Positions 40,379 to 42,171 of a stretch of 42,171 bases of DNA are shown here, one piece after another; position 1 is the stretch's first letter; every line of letters starts with the position of its first letter. Both the position numbers and the translations under genes were made by a program. This DNA is from CAYQCE01 sp964415885. GTDB lineage: Bacteria > Zixibacteria > MSB-5A5 > JAABVY01 > JAHJOQ01. The notes under the pieces were generated by a model, which was given only the letters and a program-made list of their open reading frames with translations, made no database searches and was not told the DNA's origin. The stretch lies in assembly GCA_964415885.1 (NCBI GenBank), contig CAYQCE010000028.1:1-42171 (forward strand). The letters are read 5' to 3'.

Positions 40379-40424
40379 CATTAGCATTGTAATCCTCAGG
40401 GGCCTACTCTATATTCAATTTGTT

Positions 40425-41933
40425 ATGCGCAGGTTCGCTCGAGAGAATCCGTTTCTTACAGTTCTGATCATAGCCGGCGCACTCCGCCTGCTTGCCGTCT
40501 TGTTCTCTGCCGGCTATATGGCGCACGATGACCATTTCGTGACTGTCCGTATCGCCTGGCACTGGCATCACGAGGGGTTGTTTCTTGAGGACGGCACCCT
40601 TCGCTGGGAGGGCAAGACGGAGATCGGTGTAATCCGCAGCGCAGTCTACAACCTGTTTCTGCTGGGCCTGATGAAAGTCACGGCGGTTTTGGGTGTCGAA
40701 CATCTCGATACACACATGCATTTTAATCGGCTGATACATGCACTTCTGTCTATGCTTCCAGTGGTTATTGGCTACCGTTACCTCCGCGAGGAAACAGACC
40801 GTAACACCGCGCTGATCGGCGGTATGTTGCTGTCTGCGCATTTCTTGATACCGTTCATCGCTGTGCGCAACCTGGTCGAGATGGTCTCCGCGGATCTGCT
40901 ACTGCCCTGCCTCTACTTCGCACATCGAAGTGTGAAGAACTCCAGCGATCGGGATGCCATCTATGCCGCGATCTTCGGAGGTCTGTCACTCATGATCCGG
41001 ATGCAAGTTGCACTGTCGCTCGCGGTCGTTCCGATCGCGATGATTGCGATGTCGCGCAAATGGCGGCAGGCGGCTCTATTCTCGGTTGGAGTTCTCGCTA
41101 TGGTTGCGTTGCAGGGCTTGATCGATATCTGGTCGCATGGCAAATTCCTGGGGAGCGTGGTCAATTATGTCACCGTCAACGCGTCCCTGCCGCCTACCAT
41201 TCCGGGACCTTGGTACAGGTATATCCTGCTGATCTTCGGGGTCATGATTCCTCCGTTCTCGGTTCTCTTCCTCGGCTCAGTCTTCCGCCCCAAAGTTATC
41301 CGGGGTCATTTGGTCCTGTGGCTTGCGAGTCTTGCCTTTGTCATCGGGCACTCGGCAATCGTGAACAAGCAGGAGCGGTTTATCATACCCGTCTTTCCGG
41401 TGCTGATTGTGCTGGGGTGTGTCGGGATTTACTATCTCTACCGCGACTTCGAATGGTATCGCAGATGGAAGGCGCTCCGTTTGGGATTGTGGGGATGGTT
41501 CTGGGTGCTCAACGTCGTATTGCTCGCGCCGTTTACATTCAACTATGCACATCGCGGTGCGGTCGATTCGCTGGTGTATCTCTCGCGGCAGGATGATGCC
41601 CAACGTGTGCTGTTCGATACGACCGAGCGGAAGAAATGGATACCATATGCCTATTGGGACTATGAGCGTCCAGGGGCGGTGAAACTGACGCCGTCGTATA
41701 GTCTGCAGGATGCTATCGATTCGGGTGAAATCTCCGGGAATGATCCACCGCGCTATGTTGTCATTTTTACAGATGACTATCCGGCAGAGGAACTGGGCGC
41801 ATATCGTGATAAACTCGGGGCCGAATACGAAGTTATCTATCACGGGAAACCATCGCTGATGGATCTAATCCTCCACCTGCTCAACCCGAAGTACAACCAC
41901 AAGAACGAGTCGTGGGTGGGGCGGCTGGAGTAG
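40425..41933 (+). CDS. GT-C-like membrane glycosyltransferase
   Basis: A 502-residue protein with about nine membrane spans. An acidic first-loop motif AGYMAHDDHFVTVRIAWHWHHEG resembles the catalytic Asp region of GT-C enzymes (ALG9/mannosyltransferase or ArnT-like), which move sugars from a polyprenyl-phosphate donor outside the membrane. Another landmark is KQERFIIPVFPVLIVL. The soluble end (about 395-500) has VLFDTTERKKWIPYAYWDYERPG and PPRYVVIFTDDYPAEELG. I use ATG 40425; the upstream open stretch overlaps acpS and lacks a ribosome site. The donor is unknown. Confidence 0.78.
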   Translation: MRRFARENPFLTVLIIAGALRLLAVLFSAGYMAHDDHFVTVRIAWHWHHEGLFLEDGTLRWEGKTEIGVIRSAVYNLFLLGLMKVTAVLGVEHLDTHMHFNRLIHALLSMLPVVIGYRYLREETDRNTALIGGMLLSAHFLIPFIAVRNLVEMVSADLLLPCLYFAHRSVKNSSDRDAIYAAIFGGLSLMIRMQVALSLAVVPIAMIAMSRKWRQAALFSVGVLAMVALQGLIDIWSHGKFLGSVVNYVTVNASLPPTIPGPWYRYILLIFGVMIPPFSVLFLGSVFRPKVIRGHLVLWLASLAFVIGHSAIVNKQERFIIPVFPVLIVLGCVGIYYLYRDFEWYRRWKALRLGLWGWFWVLNVVLLAPFTFNYAHRGAVDSLVYLSRQDDAQRVLFDTTERKKWIPYAYWDYERPGAVKLTPSYSLQDAIDSGEISGNDPPRYVVIFTDDYPAEELGAYRDKLGAEYEVIYHGKPSLMDLILHLLNPKYNHKNESWVGRLE

Positions 41934-42104
41934 GATTGGATGTCGAAGCTCCGATTCTCGTGCTGGCGGCACGATAAGACCGAAACCGATGACTGCTATG
42001 AGAACCACATTGCCTTTTACAGGAAAGGACTGGACACCTGCCTGCGCAGGTGTGACATGGTATGTGTAGTCCGAACGACGGGTGGGGCGTGGCGCGGGTC
42101 TGCT

Positions 42105-42118
42105 GGGCTTGTTGAAAA
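42105..42118 (+). repeat. GGGCTTGTTGAAAA end word
   Basis: Identical to 15267-15280 and followed by a family 3 repeat, so the two families can sit side by side. The gap 41934-42171 holds no supported gene. Confidence 0.55.
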
Positions 42119-42130
42119 CCGCACGACAAC

Positions 42131-42171
42131 GGTCATTGCGAGTGAGCGTAGCGAGCGTGGCAATCTCAAAG
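42131..42171 (+). repeat. Dispersed repeat family 3, copy 2
   Basis: GGTCATTGCGAGTGAGCGT with AGCGAGCGTGGCAATCTCA, most positions shared with 39461-39499. It is cut off by the window end. Confidence 0.65.

Noticed and set aside
41940..42171. An open frame from ATG 41940 to the window end
   Set aside because: It reads straight through two dispersed repeats, which explains its openness; the protein has no recognisable feature. Sequence beyond the window would settle it.
1..42171. CRISPR arrays, insertion sequences or prophage genes
   Set aside because: No regularly spaced repeats, transposase, integrase or structural phage protein was found on either strand.

Overview
The window is a chromosomal segment of a diderm (Gram-negative-type) bacterium, probably an uncultured lineage near Zixibacteria or another FCB-type candidate phylum. 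Grounds seen in the sequence: several lipobox lipoproteins, a TonB-like C-terminal module, a long-periplasmic-domain YidC, a DUF5683-type protein, and a secreted protein ending in a two-part dockerin whose wording (GDVNxSGxVDIDDIVY) is common in such lineages. The lineage is an inference; there is no rRNA marker here.

Layout. 1-3313: a SprT-like protease gene and a secreted-protein gene on the minus strand, divergent from a beta-helix lipoprotein. 3314-3878: dispersed repeats. 3879-6159: a more AT-rich defence island on the minus strand: Dcm/EcoRII-type cytosine methyltransferase, EcoRII-C/PspGI-like nuclease and Vsr mismatch endonuclease. 6300-6848: DUF5683-type membrane protein. 6969-15245: a tight plus-strand series, mostly coupled by stop/start overlaps: sirtuin, PflX-like radical SAM protein, TPR/TonB-C lipoprotein, pyrK, pyrD, pyrF, and a membrane glycosyltransferase-like protein with TPRs. 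15478-20783: Lon, dockerin protein, bifunctional NAD(P)HX repair enzyme. 20896-21033: a possible 45-residue small protein upstream of a clear terminator. 21094-24314: an HD-GYP and HEAT-repeat gene pair.

25439-34743 is an origin-proximal cluster on the minus strand: rpmH, rnpA, yidD, yidC, mnmE, mnmG, rsmG, parA, parB, an M23 peptidase and a bactofilin, with two parS sites (one perfect, one 15 of 16). Gene direction flips at 34.8 kb. dnaA is absent, but the gap at 25267-25438 holds several DnaA-box-like words beside an AT-rich stretch and is a candidate origin. 34878-41933: a lipoprotein, murQ, a PilZ-like protein, ispH and ispG (the last two steps of the MEP isoprenoid pathway), acpS and a GT-C-like membrane protein. 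Between ispG and acpS, on the minus strand, lies an unannotated structured RNA candidate of about 196 nt with its own promoter and terminator; its rod-like fold resembles 6S RNA.

Intergenic gaps carry at least three families of short dispersed repeats. I see no tRNA, rRNA, CRISPR array, transposase or phage gene. The least conventional items are the 6S-like RNA, the candidate oriC away from dnaA, the HD-GYP/HEAT pair, the sirtuin-to-pyrimidine operon, and the short-form EcoRII island with Vsr.
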